Positions 9,491-19,584 of a DNA stretch of 64,000 nucleotides are shown here, piece by piece. The notes beneath the pieces were generated by a model. That model saw only the letters and a program-made list of their open reading frames with translations. It was not told the DNA's origin and ran no database searches. The first letter of the stretch is position 1, and each line of letters starts with the position of its first letter. This DNA comes from Euborellia annulipes. Taxonomy: Eukaryota; Arthropoda; Insecta; Dermaptera; Anisolabididae. A program made the translations under genes and the position numbers. The stretch lies in NCBI GenBank assembly GCA_023213315.1, contig JAKCPI010002754.1:34619-98618 (forward strand), read 5' to 3'.

Positions 9491-10308
9491 ATGTATCTTA
9501 CTAGGAATTTGAAATTTTATATTTAAGTTTGGTACCCTCTCCGACACTCAAAATAAGCTTTTAATCAAAATCGGCCAAAAAGTTGTTACGGAAAAATTTA
9601 AAGGGGTGTTGTTAATTAATGGAATCTAATTATTTAATAGTATGTTCTGCTAAGCATAAAAGAATTAATTAGAATTTAATTACTTTTACAAAATTGACAA
9701 AAAAATATTTGAATTAAATATGATTATTAATAATAATGAATTGGATTCTTTTATTTGAAAAGAATGAAAGGAAATGAAAAAATCTGGTGTGACTGGCGCA
9801 CAGCACACAACTTTCTCTTACCCTTCGGTAAGAGAAAGTTGCGCACTGTGCTGGTCACACCAGATTTTTTGTGTCGAGATATATTTAGTTTCCCATAGCA
9901 CCTTAGTTTCAAACTTGCATTTTAAATGTTGACTGCTTGAAATAAACTATGGTTATTTTTCAAAATTTTAATCTCATATTTGGACATTTTATACACAATA
10001 TAGAATCGTAAATAAATAAAAAATTTCATAAGAATTGGAAAAAAAATTTTAAATGCCTAAAAAGTTCCATAGGGGACCCCCTTTTGAATCGAAATTAACA
10101 TACAAATCCCTATAGGAAATTAACATTGTTCCTATGCGAAGATAAGGTGGAAAGGGAATTTAATAAAAAAGAGTAGAGAGAGACGATAATGTTTGCAAGT
10201 GGGAGAGATATATATATATGTTTTCTTTGAAACAATTAAAGACACAAATAAATTTAAAAAAAATGGGAATCTATATATAATAATTGATTTTTTAATCTAA
10301 TAAAAAGA

Positions 10309-10795
10309 AAATCTGGTGTGACTGGCGCACAGCACACAACTTTCTCTTACCTTCGGTAATCGAAAGTTGTGTACTGTGCTTGTCACACCAGATTTTTTGT
10401 GTCGACATGTATTTAGTTCCCGGCAGTAGGGAATATTTGAATTCAGATGTAAAATTTATAAGTATGGGAAAATATTTATATTTTGTTACCATGGCAACCA
10501 TTTCTCCTATCTTCCCTATGAAATACAAGAGTAAAGTGGTCTTCAGAAGATTTCAATTGCAAAACGAGAATATACATTTGAAAGAGCATCTAAAAAATAA
10601 TTGATTTTTGAATTTAAAAAAAAATCGTTGGAGCAAATTTTGAGAAAATCGAAAAAAACTGAAAAAGTACATCAGTAAAGTACTAGTACTCTTTGGCCGA
10701 ATTTGATTAAAAGCTTATTTTTCCGGTCCCGGGGGGTGTTTAACTTAAATATAAAATTTCAACCTCCTAGCTCAATTCCTTCATGCTTAAAATTG

Positions 10796-10857
<62 letters not shown>

Positions 10858-11004
10858 GACCATGTCGCGAAAACCACTTTTTTGGATTCAGGGGACCTCA
10901 AAACGTGAAGATCCATCAAAATCTCGACATCGAATTTTTGACATGAATCCAATACTTTCTCTCTATATATATATTACATATATACATAGGTAAGAGAAAG
11001 TAAA
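10309..11004 (+). repeat. family A repeat, copy A1, full length
   Basis: Order of parts: palindrome ATCTGGTGTGAC ... GTCACACCAGAT (10309-10397) with CTTTCTCTTACC near its centre; GTGTCGACATG; X-box at 10485-10498; TTTCAATTGCAAAACGAGAA; AAAGTACTAGTACT; a (CA)n tract at about 10796-10852; GACCATGTCGCGAAAACCAC; GGACCTCAAAACGTGAAG; CAATACTTTCTCTCTATATA; and the end GGTAAGAGAAAGTAAA, the inverse of the palindrome motif. No protein domain; frames over the (CA)n tract are artefacts. The subterminal inverted repeat plus microsatellite recalls Helentron-associated (DINE-1/HINE) elements, which is inference. Confidence 0.85.
10485..10498. promoter_or_regulatory. RFX X-box-like palindrome in family A
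   Basis: GTTACCATGGCAAC matches the RFX X-box pattern GTNRCC-N2-RGYAAC in full. The same 14 bases, or their R/Y variants, stand at the equivalent place at 11020, 15342, 18496, 20108, 34494, 41977, 43556, 49199 and 51362. Conservation inside repeats may only reflect common descent. Confidence 0.5.
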
Positions 11005-11657
11005 AAAGATTTAAATTCCGTTACCATGGCAACCATTTCTATCTTTCCTATGAAGAACAAGAGTAAAGTGGTCTTCAGAAGATTTCAACGGCAAAATGAG
11101 AATATACATTTTAAAGAGCATCTAAAAAATAGTTGATTTATGAATTTAAAAAAAAATCCTTGGAGGGAATTTTGAGAAAATCGAAAAAAAACTGAAAAAG
11201 TACATCAGTAAAGTACTAGTACTTTTTGGCAGATTTTGTTCAAAAGCTTATTTTGAGATTCTTCAAAGGTACCTAAGTTAAATATAAAATTTCAATCCGC
11301 TAGCTCAACTCCTTCATGCTAAAAAAATCGTTACACACACACACACACACATACACACACACAGACCAATTTGCGGGACCCACTTTTTTTGGACTCAGGG
11401 GACCTCAAAACATGTATATCCATCAAAATCTGGACATCGAATTTTTGACATGATCGCAATACTTTCTCTCTCTATATATTTCATATATAGGGTACGAGAA
11501 AAGTAAAATGGAAGAGATCTCTTGTTTTAATATTATATAAGATATAATTATTTAAATAAAATAAACTAAAATTAAAAAAATGTTCAAAGTTCTTGGTTTA
11601 ATTCATTATTAATTACGATATTATTTATATTATTAATAAGCGCTTTTTTATTGAAAA

Positions 11658-12405
11658 CTAGCCGCGCCGCCCGCCTTCGGCGGGCTTCGCGTCTAGACAG
11701 GGGGGCTACGCCCCTGGACCCCCCAGCCGCTGGCTCGGGCCCGCCTGCGGCGGACCCTCGCCTTTTTTTTTTTTTTTTTTTTTAAAAACATTCACACTTT
11801 TTTCTCATTCACACTCACACTCACACACACATTCACACAGTCTTTTCGGCAACTCAGGCCATTTAAGACTTTAGACGATAACCGTTGTGATTAATATATA
11901 AATTGTGGGTTCAGGCATTTCTATTTAAGCCATCTGGTATCCAAATGGCTTAAATAAAATCATCGGACTGCCTGGGTCCGAACCCGCGACGTTTGGTATA
12001 GGAGGGAGGCGCTCTACCTACTACGCCAAACTCGGGGGCCTTCGCCTTTTTATTCATTATAAAAAGAAAATTATATTACTACGTATTCCAATCCAGTGCC
12101 TGCTTGAGGATTTGTTTACCTTCATAGAATACACAACTTCAAAGAATACTTGAATATTTCTCTATACATTTCCTATGGGAGAAATCGTAACTTTAAGAAT
12201 TAATAACTCAAAAAGTTATAGGAATTTTGGGACCCGAGTATTTTTCCGGGACTCTCTATAACGTCCTCTATAAGACTGCAAAATTTCGTTTCAAAATTCC
12301 GACGGGAAGTTGGTCAAACAGAGCGTGACAGACGGACAGACAGACGGACAGACAGACAGACAGACAGACGGACAGACGGACACTCCGTAATTATTATATA
12401 TAGAT
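11658..12405 (-). mobile_element. non-autonomous Helitron (H1), carrying a SINE
   Basis: On the minus strand it begins TCTATATATAATAATTACGG at about 12405, preceded by A, and ends with the hairpin GCCCGCCGAAGGCGGGC, then GGCGCGGCTAG at 11658-11661 followed by T. The TC start, hairpin near the 3' end, CTAG end and A/T insertion site are the Helitron signature. Relatives start at 29869 and 61386. There is no Rep/helicase frame. A SINE lies at 11766-12045, and the run of GTCTGTCCGTCTG-type repeats is near the 5' end. Confidence 0.8.
11766..12045 (-). repeat. tRNA-derived SINE (S1) inside Helitron H1
   Basis: Minus strand: head TTTGGCGTAGTAGGTAGAGC, box B GGGTTCGGACCC, the pair of near-complementary stretches AAGCCATTTGGATACCAGAT, the conserved 3' block GGCCTGAGTTGCCGAAAAGA, GTGTGAATGTG-type repeats and an A run (T run on the plus strand). 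Confidence 0.8.
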
Positions 12406-12406
12406 T

Positions 12407-12770
12407 ATTTGGATTTGCACTGATATCACAGAAGGGCAAGGGTGGTGAACACTTATCTGGATTTTGAGTGCGTTGTGCTTTAAGTTGAATGTTGCTCGGG
12501 GGTGAGTCGCCAGTTTTCCCCGTGATAGACAAGCGTTGAAATATCTTTGAAGGCTGATACAACGTGTGAGTTTCTTCGTAATTGTAATTGTTCCAGGTGG
12601 ACCAGAGATGATTCCACTGAGTAATGGACCACCATAAAAAATAGATTTGAAATTTTGAGAACACAGGCAATAAAAATGGAGCACGATGTGTTCACGCTTA
12701 AGTAATAGCAGCGTCTGCCGGCTAAGGCTACTCCACGCTTAGATGCGCACGCATCTTCACCCCTATTTTG
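12407..12770 (-). other. stop-poor island of unknown nature
   Basis: All three minus-strand frames lack stops for about 200 bases or more between about 12400 and 12690, unusual in such AT-rich DNA, and GC is higher than around. Translations (for example WWSITQWNHLWSTWNNYNYE) match no family I know. It may be an exon, a Helitron-captured gene piece, or chance. Confidence 0.25.
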
Positions 12771-12974
12771 TTGTCATGGGGGGGGGGGTAGCATCCTTGA
12801 CTGCTATCTCACTCACTTTGAAATATGAATTCAAATTAAATATATTCCGTTTTAAAAATATCGATTCTTTACATATCTATAAAAAATTATTATTATTATT
12901 ATATAGAGTCTATATTTTTTTTTATATTTTAATCGACCTTAAGTCGTATATATACCGCAAAGTACTTAAATTTA

Positions 12975-13280
12975 ATAGGAAGAATAAAATGATCAAGCAG
13001 CTAATTATATTTCAATTTATTAAGAAACCAGGGCCGATGTTTCGATCACATATGGGACCATCCTCAGGGCCAGTTTAATGGCTGAAAATACATATAATCT
13101 TCGCCAAGTTATATTGGGCACAATTGTGTATGCCCAATATAACTTGGCGAGGATTATATGTATTTACAGACATTAACCTGGCCCTGAGGATGGTCCCATA
13201 TGTGATCGAAACATCGGCCCTGGTTTCTTAATAAATTGAAATATAATTAGCTGCTTGATCATTTTATTCTTCCTATTTGA
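12975..13280. repeat. foldback with paired hammerhead-like motifs
   Basis: Two arms of about 145 bp (12975-13120 and 13130-13280) are near-perfect inverses around GGGCACAATTGTGTATGCCC. Each arm holds the motif CTGAGGA, T, hairpin, GAAACATC: minus strand at 13029-13073, plus strand at 13177-13222. Downstream of the plus-strand motif is TTAATAAATTG, an AATAAA in the expected place. ACAT replaces the self-complementary ACGT of other copies. Confidence 0.7.
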
Positions 13281-13829
13281 TTATCAACACTCAGCTATAT
13301 ACCTCCTTCAAATACTTAAATTTAAATTAATTAAAAAAAAAATATATATATATATATTCTTTGACATGATTAACTCCCAAAATGATTTCTTATCAATATA
13401 ATGGGCAAAGTTAATCGCTAACCTTTCTATTAGTATGAAGATACCGACCGACCGACCCCCTGCAGGCAAACAAATTCAATTTATTCCTCTCACTTTATTT
13501 ATTCCAAATAAACATGTTTCTTTTTTTTTTTTTTATAAATAATCAATGGTTTCATAAGCTGCTTTATTACAAATAACTCTAGAATTGGTATCAGATTAAG
13601 CAAAATCTGACCCACCCACTCTTTAATTAAGAAAATCTTACAGCCCTCGGCGACAGGCGTCAAGTTGCTTTAGAGGATCGATTTTTATTTTAGAGAGAGA
13701 TTTTATATAAATTGCCAATTCATTTGATTAGTGTTTTGCTATGAACATTCGATATCTCTCAAATATATTCTTGCAGCCAAAACATAGTCTATTAATTAGT
13801 TGGGGAATTTGGCTGACAAGTTCTGATCA
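13281..13829. other. no gene seen
   Basis: AT-rich DNA with an (AT)n run at 13340-13360, a T run near 13515 and short CCGACCGACC repeats at 13445. No repeat family or coding frame was recognised. Confidence 0.35.
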
Positions 13830-13908
13830 CTGGTGTGAACGGGATCCCCACTGAGGTGCTTCCGTGCACGAAGACACACACCTCAAACCCAACCGGCACC
13901 ACGTGATG
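13830..13908 (-). repeat. SINE-2 fragment
   Basis: GGGATCCCC, GAGGTGCTT, GACACACACCTCAAACCCAA and CCGGC match the 3' part of the SINE-2 copy at 35284-35400. Only this piece is present; it abuts the hAT element that follows and supplies part of its target duplication. Confidence 0.6.
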
Positions 13909-14808
13909 CCTAGGGCCGTAACTACCTTTTTTTAGAGCCCCTATATTTTTTGGCAAAAAGTAATTATAGTTCAAATAGATCTTCTTCTGTCCTCGCCCTT
14001 ATTATTCCCGCGGTGCGGTGTAGGCGGACATATCCCTCCAACCCTATCAAACGTTTTTACGACCGGAAGAAATAGAACAGGCCGGCCCGTCGCACGGTCT
14101 GACGCCTGTTGGAAACAGGAAGAAAAAGACAGACATTTAAAGAACTGAAGGACTGCCGCCTGTCCCAGTTCGGGCAGCTCGTGGTCGCCATCCACGTACC
14201 CACAAGATATGGGCCCCTGAGCAATATAGTTCAAATAGATTTATCATATAAAAAATTTATTGTACACAAAAATATATTACATTTATCTGTTTACCACCTA
14301 TTTTCAATTCTATGATTTTATGCAGTGGCGTAACGTACATCCCCGCAAGCCCCCGATGCGTGGGGGGGGGGCGGTCAAGTGTATCAGAAAAATTTAAAAT
14401 ATTTCTTTTCCGATATCATAGATCATGAAAAAGTTTAGTTTTTTTTATTATATCAAATTTAAAATCTATAAAAAAAATTAAATATTTTAAAATAATTTTT
14501 CTTTTATTTGATGAATTATTTAAAACTATATATCAAATAAATAAAACATTTATGTTAAATATTATATACAATGTATAATTTCAGGGTTATTTTAAATAAA
14601 ATTATTTTTTTTTTTTTAATTCATAAATAGTATAATAAAAAAATAAAATTATTTTATTTGTTATATATATTTTATTTTAAAATTACGAATAAAATTTTTG
14701 TAAAACATATTTGTAAAGAAAATTCAATTAGCAATTTCGTTTTAGGGCCCCCTAGATCTCTGGGCCCTGTGCGGGTGCACCTGTTGCCCCTGCCTAGTTA
14801 CGGCCCTG
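13909..14808. mobile_element. hAT-type element with a retroposed insert
   Basis: Ends TAGGGCCGTAACTACC and CCTAGTTACGGCCCTG are inverse with a few changes, and GTGATGCC (13901-13908) and GTGATGTC (14809-14816) are an 8-bp target duplication with one difference. No transposase is visible. Inside, TATAGTTCAAATAGAT flanks a 244-bp insert at 13981-14224. A second TIR-like CAGTGGCGTAACG at 14327 suggests further rearrangement. Confidence 0.7.
13981..14224. mobile_element. 244-bp insert flanked by a 16-bp direct repeat
   Basis: TATAGTTCAAATAGAT occurs at 13965-13980 and 14225-14240. A 16-bp target duplication is typical of LINE-driven retroposition. The insert is richer in GC than its host, begins CTTCTTCTGTCCTCGCCC and ends GGGCCCCTGAGCAA; on the minus strand it opens with a stop-free frame ending at 13981-14233. 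No A tail and no known SINE head were recognised, so the source is unknown. Confidence 0.55.
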
Positions 14809-14940
14809 GTGATGTCACATTATTTCCTGTCTCAAACTTCTCATTATTAAAGGAATTTTTTTTTTTTTTCGGCCTAAAGGAATTTTTAATCATAGACCAC
14901 ATTTTTGTAAGAGATATTTATTAAAATTATAAATACAGTA

Positions 14941-14990
14941 CTGTACAACGTTTCGACTGCTTATTCTACAGCCGTTATCAAGTACTGTGC
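14941..14990 (-). ncRNA. hammerhead-like motif
   Basis: Minus strand: CAGTAC, TTGATAA, C, hairpin (GGCTG with CAGTC and a wobble-tolerant loop), GAAACGTT, GTACAGT. The outer CAGTAC/GTACAG pairing gives stem I, and stem II is distinct in sequence from other copies. Core box one is TTGATAA rather than CTGANGA. TTTAATAAATATC follows within 25 bases. Confidence 0.4.
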
Positions 14991-15160
14991 ACTTGCTCCG
15001 ACTCAACTGAACTGTCATGTCCGTTACGTGCCTTTTTATATATACAGCGACTTCAGCGCCATCTGTCGGCATTTCTCTGAAGTTAGATTCAAATTTTCCC
15101 GCTATTTTCACTCGTTTCCATGAAGTTAGTCACAATTATCAAAGCAAGTGTTTACATAAT

Positions 15161-15844
15161 AAAAAATCTGGTGTGACTGGCGCACAGCACACAACTTTCT
15201 CTTACCTTCGGTAATCGAATGTTGTGTACTGTGCTTGTCACACCAGATTTTTTGTGTCGACATGTATTTAGTTTCCGACAGTAGGGTACATTCGATTTTC
15301 AAGATGTAAAATTTATAAGTATGGCAAAATATTTATATGTTGTTACCATGGCAACCATTTCTCCTATCTTTTCTATGGAGAACAAGAGTAAAGTGGTCTT
15401 CAGAAGATTTCAATCACAAAATGAGAATATACATTTTAAAGAGAATCTAAAAAATAATTGATTTTTGAATTTAAAAAAAAATCGTTGGAGCAAATTTTGA
15501 GAAAATCGAAAAAAACTGAAAAAGTGCATCAGTAAAGTACTAGTACTTTTTGGTCGATTTTGTTCAAAAGCTTCGTGTCACGTCCCATGGGGGTGCCTAA
15601 CTTAAATATAAAATTTCAACCTCCTGGCTCTTTTCGTTCTTGAGATATTTTGTTCACAGACACACAGACACACACACAGCGCGCAACGACAGACAGACCA
15701 TGTCGCGAAAACCACTTTTTTGGATTCAGGGGACCTCAAAACGTGAAGATCCATCAAAATCTCGACATCGAATTTTTGACATGAATCCAATACTTTCTCT
15801 CTATATATATATTACATATATACATAGGTAAGAGAAAGTAAAAA
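15161..15844 (+). repeat. family A repeat, full length
   Basis: Terminal palindrome 15163-15252, X-box at 15342-15355, AAAGTACTAGTACT block, a short and degenerate (CA)n tract (about 15658-15690), GACCATGTCGCGAAAACCAC, and the outer end GGTAAGAGAAAGTAAA. Compared with A1 the middle reads CGTGTCACGTCCCATGGG rather than the GGTCCCGGGG type, showing two subfamilies. Confidence 0.85.
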
Positions 15845-15934
15845 TATGATGTTACAATAAGTTTTGAATGCTCTAATTTCTCATTACCACTTTTGTTGAA
15901 CGTATTATAAATATCAAATCAACTTTCTTGCTCT

Positions 15935-16110
15935 CGGGCCTTGGTGTAGGGGTTATCTTTTTGTACTAAGGATCGTAGGTTCGCATCCCGTCCCAGGCGA
16001 CTAAATTTATTCAAAATGAACTTGCTAGAAATCAATTTAAATAAATAGGGACGTGGGTCTAAATGGCCTTCGATACCGAAAAAGACCTTAAATAAAGAAA
16101 AAAAAACATT
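15935..16110 (+). repeat. tRNA-headed SINE (S3), near complete
   Basis: GGGCCTTGGTGTAGGGGTTA is a box A-bearing head, and GTAGGTTCGCATCCCGTCCC gives box B about 35 bases on. The body ends TCTAAATGGCCTTCGATACC, GAAAAAGACC and an A-rich tail. The head differs from S1 and SINE-2, but the 3' motif is shared. Confidence 0.7.
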
Positions 16111-16314
16111 GTGTGGTTTTATGAAACCACGATGCAAGTGAAACTTTTTTCGGATCGTAGGCGTTTAACTGAAAATTTTCTGAAAATTATTCAATTAAGG
16201 TTATTAAAATAGCGTTTTTAATCTTAACTTAATAATTGGAAAATGGGAATGATAATGGGAAATTAATAGAGGCATGTTAAAAACTGAGAACAATATTTAT
16301 TTAATTAGCCGCGC

Positions 16315-16350
16315 CGCCTCGCCTTCGGCGACAAGGAATCTACAAAATCT
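16315..16350 (-). mobile_element. Helitron 3' terminus remnant
   Basis: Minus strand CGCCGAAGGCG hairpin followed by GGCGCGGCTAA and then T, the H1-type terminus with CTAA. The rest of the element is missing or unrecognised; a C run follows at 16361. Confidence 0.5.
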
Positions 16351-17116
16351 TTTTAATTGCCCCCCCCCCCCCCAAGTGTCTGTTTAAGCCATTGCGTTGT
16401 CTTAAATTAAAAAAAAAAAAACCCTTTTCTGAACTAGAGCGTAGATTTTGACACTGGTGATATAAATCATTCATTCTATATTTAATTTAACGCCAATATC
16501 ACATTTTTTCTTTCCGAGTGTTTATTTCATTAATAGCTCAAAGGTATCCATTAATAAGCCAATCAAACTTAAAAATAAACTCTTTAAACAACTTTCTCTT
16601 TTAAAGTACAATAGCAGCTTGTCAAGATCTATTTAAGTTTTTTTTTTCTCTCGAATTATAGGTCAGTTATGAAGCGAAATCACGAGTTGGAGTTGTTATT
16701 TGAAAAATTATTAAGACATTATCCCATCAAAATTCTCTCTCTCTCTCTGTCTCTGATTCTTCGCCCCCCCCCCCCTGGACCCCCTTCCAGAGCAGTATAG
16801 GCTTGAGAAAACAATATTTTTTATTGGGGTACAACATTTATCAAATAAAATAATGGATATTGAAGCAAACTTCTAATATTGTCATTAGCGACTATGAAAA
16901 TCGCCATTCAATGTCTAAATGGCCTCCGAGGTGCCGAAAAATAAATAATTTTTTCGCCTTCTGTATTTTTCAAAATTCTTGCTTTATTTTTCTTTTTGGT
17001 CTGTTGTGATTTATTTTATATGTAGAGTTACTGAAAGAATGAATTTATTGTCTTTATTTATCACATATTAATTAAGAAAATTTTAAAATAAGATTGGTAG
17101 ATATATTTAAAACTTA
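16351..17116. other. no gene seen; one SINE tail
   Basis: Contains C runs (16361, 16764), (CT)n at 16733-16750, and a SINE 3' motif TCTAAATGGCCTCCGAGG, TGCCGAAAAATAAATAA at 16913-16950. Otherwise unremarkable AT-rich DNA. Confidence 0.4.
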
Positions 17117-18035
17117 TAATATATATATAGAGAGAAAGTATTGGATTCATGTCAAAAATTCGATGTCGACATTTTGATGGATCTTCACGTTTTGAGGTCC
17201 CCTGAATCCAAAAAAGTGGTTTTCGCGACATGGTCTGTCTGTGGGTGGGTGTGTGGGTGGGTGTCTGTGAACAAAATATCTCAAGAACGAAAAGAGCTAG
17301 GAAGTTGAAATTTTATATTTAAGTTAGGCACCCCCATGAGACAGTGGCGGATTAATGCAATTTTGTCGGGGGGGGGCGGTTTTTTTATTTATTTTTTTTT
17401 TTTTTTATTTAAGGACTTTGTGGGCATCTATGGCCATTTAGACCCATTTCCTATTTATTTATATTGTTTGGTAACAAATGCAATTGGAAATTAAAGCCTG
17501 GAAATCATAATTTCTTTAGATTACTAGTTTTTATAACATTGTGAATTTCTTCGTTTGAGGGGCGATCGCCCCCTCGCCCCCCCCCCCTTTAATCCGCCCC
17601 TGCCATGGGACGTGACACGAAGCTTTTGAACAAAATCGACCAAAGAGTACTAGTACTTTACTGATGCACTTTTTCAGTTTTTTTTCGATTTTCTCAAAAT
17701 TTGCTCCAACGATTTTTTTTTAAATTCAAAAATCAATTATTTTTTAGATTCTCTATAAAATGTATATTCTCATTTTGTGATTGAAATCTTCTGAAGACCA
17801 CTTTACTCTTGTACTCCATAGAAAAGATAGGAGAAATGGTTGCCATGGTATCAAAATATAAATATTTTCCCATACTTATAAATTTTACATCTTGAATTCA
17901 ATTGTACCCTACTGTCGGAAACTAAATACATGTCGACACAAAAAATCTGGTATGACAAGCACAGTACACAACTTTCGATTACCGAAGGTAAGAGAAAGTT
18001 GTGTGCTGTGCGCCAGTCACACCAGATTTTTTTTT
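17117..18035 (-). repeat. family A repeat, split by a hAT MITE
   Basis: Minus-strand A copy: GAGAGAAAGTATTGGATTCA at 17129, GACATGGTCTGTCTG and a GT-rich tract, AGTACTAGTACTTTACTGATG near 17645, X-box relic GTTGCCATGGTATC near 17839, and the terminal palindrome at 17943-18030. The MITE at 17342-17602 breaks the CCCCCATGGGACGTGACACG block. Confidence 0.85.
17342..17602. mobile_element. hAT MITE in family A repeat
   Basis: Starts CAGTGGCGGATTAATGC and ends AATCCGCCCCTG. The flanks CCATGAGA (17334-17341) and CCATGGGA (17603-17610) are an 8-bp duplication with one mismatch; intact A copies have CCATGGGA once. G and C runs adjoin both ends. Confidence 0.85.
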
Positions 18036-18324
18036 AATAAAATTAAAAATTTGAATGCCAAAATTCCTTATTATAATTTAGTCGTGACCTATCATAGTTT
18101 ATAATTGTAATAAGTTAATAATTTAATTACCAAAGATAATAAATGAATGACTTTTGACTCGAGCAGTTTTTCACGTAATATAGATCTGGCAACATTGCAT
18201 TCATCACCTATCTATTTTAAATCTTAAACGCCTTAAATTTTATTTAATTTAATATATTACAATGATTAATGCAAATCAGTTTAAGCACAATGGACGATTT
18301 GCGAGAAAAAATATCGTAAAATGG
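18036..18324. other. no feature recognised
   Basis: AT-rich single-copy-like DNA between two oppositely oriented family A repeats; no coding frame or repeat match was seen. Confidence 0.35.
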
Positions 18325-19005
18325 AAAAATCTGGTGTGACTGGCGCACAGCACACAACTTTCTCTTACCTTCGGTAATCGAAAGTTGTGTACTGTGCTTG
18401 TCACACCAGATTTTTTGTGTCGACATGTATTTAGTTTCCGACAGTACGGTTTATTCGATGTACAATTTATAAGTATGGCAAAATATTTATATTTTGTTGC
18501 CATGGCAACCATTTCTCCTATCTTTTCTATGGAGTACAAGAGTAAAGTGGTCTTCAGAAGATTTCAATGACAAAATGAGAATATACATTTTATTGAGAAT
18601 CTAAAAAATAATTGATTTTTGAATTAAAAAAAAAATCGTTGGAGCAAATTTTGAGAAAATCGAAAAAAACTGAAAAAGTGCATCAGTAAAGTACTAGTAC
18701 TCTTTGGTCGATTTTGTTCAAAAGCTTCGTGTCACGTCCCATGCGGGTGCCTGACTTAAATATAAAATTTCAACTTCCTAGCTCTTTTCGTTCTTGAGAT
18801 ATTTTGTTCACAGACACACACACACACAGAGACACACACACAGACACACAGACAGACAGACCATGTCGCGAAAACCACTTTTTTGGATTCAGGGGACCTC
18901 AAAACGTGAAGATCCATCAAAATCTCGACATCGAATTTTTGACATGAAACCAATACTTTCTCTCTCTATATATTAACATATATATAGAGGTAAGAGAAAG
19001 TAAAA
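18325..19005 (+). repeat. family A repeat, full length
   Basis: Palindrome at 18325-18415, X-box GTTGCCATGGCAAC at 18496-18509, AGTACTAGTACT near 18697, CA/GA microsatellite at 18812-18860, outer end GGTAAGAGAAAGTAAA at 18990. It lies head-to-head with the copy ending at 18035, so the two palindromes face each other. Confidence 0.85.
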
Positions 19006-19395
19006 ATGTAACTGACAGCTAGAAAAGAGTATTATTTTATGCGACGTTGCCAGACTGATCTGACTCTCGAGACTTCCTTATTTTTAAATGTTGGCGACTG
19101 TCATTTTGGAGAATTTTTTGACTTTCTTGTTAAAATATCTTTAAAAGCCTTAGGCAGAAACTTTTGATTTTATGTTTACCGTATTCCTCGGAAGTGAATT
19201 AATAAAATGTAAGTTTTTTGTTTTTCTATCTGATGCAGAGGTGGCTATATAATTCGATATGTGTGCGTTTCGTCGATATTCCCCATAGACTACATGTTAA
19301 ATTTCAATTTTTTAAAAATTAATTACACGATAACCCTGTGTCAGATCTGCTTCAAAATTTTATTTTATACGTATGTGATAGTGATTAATAACATA
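19006..19395. other. no feature recognised
   Basis: AT-rich, apparently unique; no gene, RNA or repeat could be supported. Confidence 0.35.
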
Positions 19396-19397
19396 TT

Positions 19398-19477
19398 AAA
19401 AAATCTGGTGTGACCAGCACAGTGCGCAACTTTCTCTTACCGAAGGGTAAGAGAAAGTTGTGTGCTGTGCGCCAGTC
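19398..19477. repeat. solo terminal palindrome of family B type
   Basis: AATCTGGTGTGACCAGCACA ... CTTTCTCTTACCGAAGGGTA ... GTGTGCTGTGCGCCAGTC without the rest of a repeat. It is followed at 19478-19586 by a segment also found at 55611-55721 with three substitutions, and then directly by the palindrome of a full B copy. Confidence 0.7.
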
Positions 19478-19584
19478 AATAAAAGTTTCTGTTTTGAATA
19501 TCCGTATATATTTATGCGACTCTATAAAATCAGAATCCTTGGTATTATTATCGATAATAAAATAATTAATTTGAATGAAAAACA

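Larger units (their letters stand above)
9781..11508 (+). repeat. family B repeat split by a whole family A copy
   Basis: The B unit opens with an ~88-bp palindrome (9781-9870, arms ATCTGGTGTGAC...GTCACACCAGAT), runs through TTAGTTTCCCATAGCACC to AATCTAATAAAAAGAAA at 10308, and resumes at about 11005 with AGATTTAAATTCCGTTACC through the (CA)n tract to GGGTACGAGAAAAGTAAA near 11506. In the uninterrupted copies at 20090 and 49180 the two joins are contiguous. Family A copy A1 fills the gap. Confidence 0.85.

Noticed and set aside
9781..9870. UUCG tetraloop capping the A/B palindrome
   Set aside because: The centre reads TTACCTTCGGTAA; best pairing leaves a three-base TTC loop with C-G closing, not a C(UUCG)G tetraloop.
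10703..10993. 96-codon plus-strand frame and its minus-strand partner over the (CA)n tract
   Set aside because: His-Thr and Val-Cys runs come from the microsatellite in a family A repeat; the same frames recur in each copy with different lengths.
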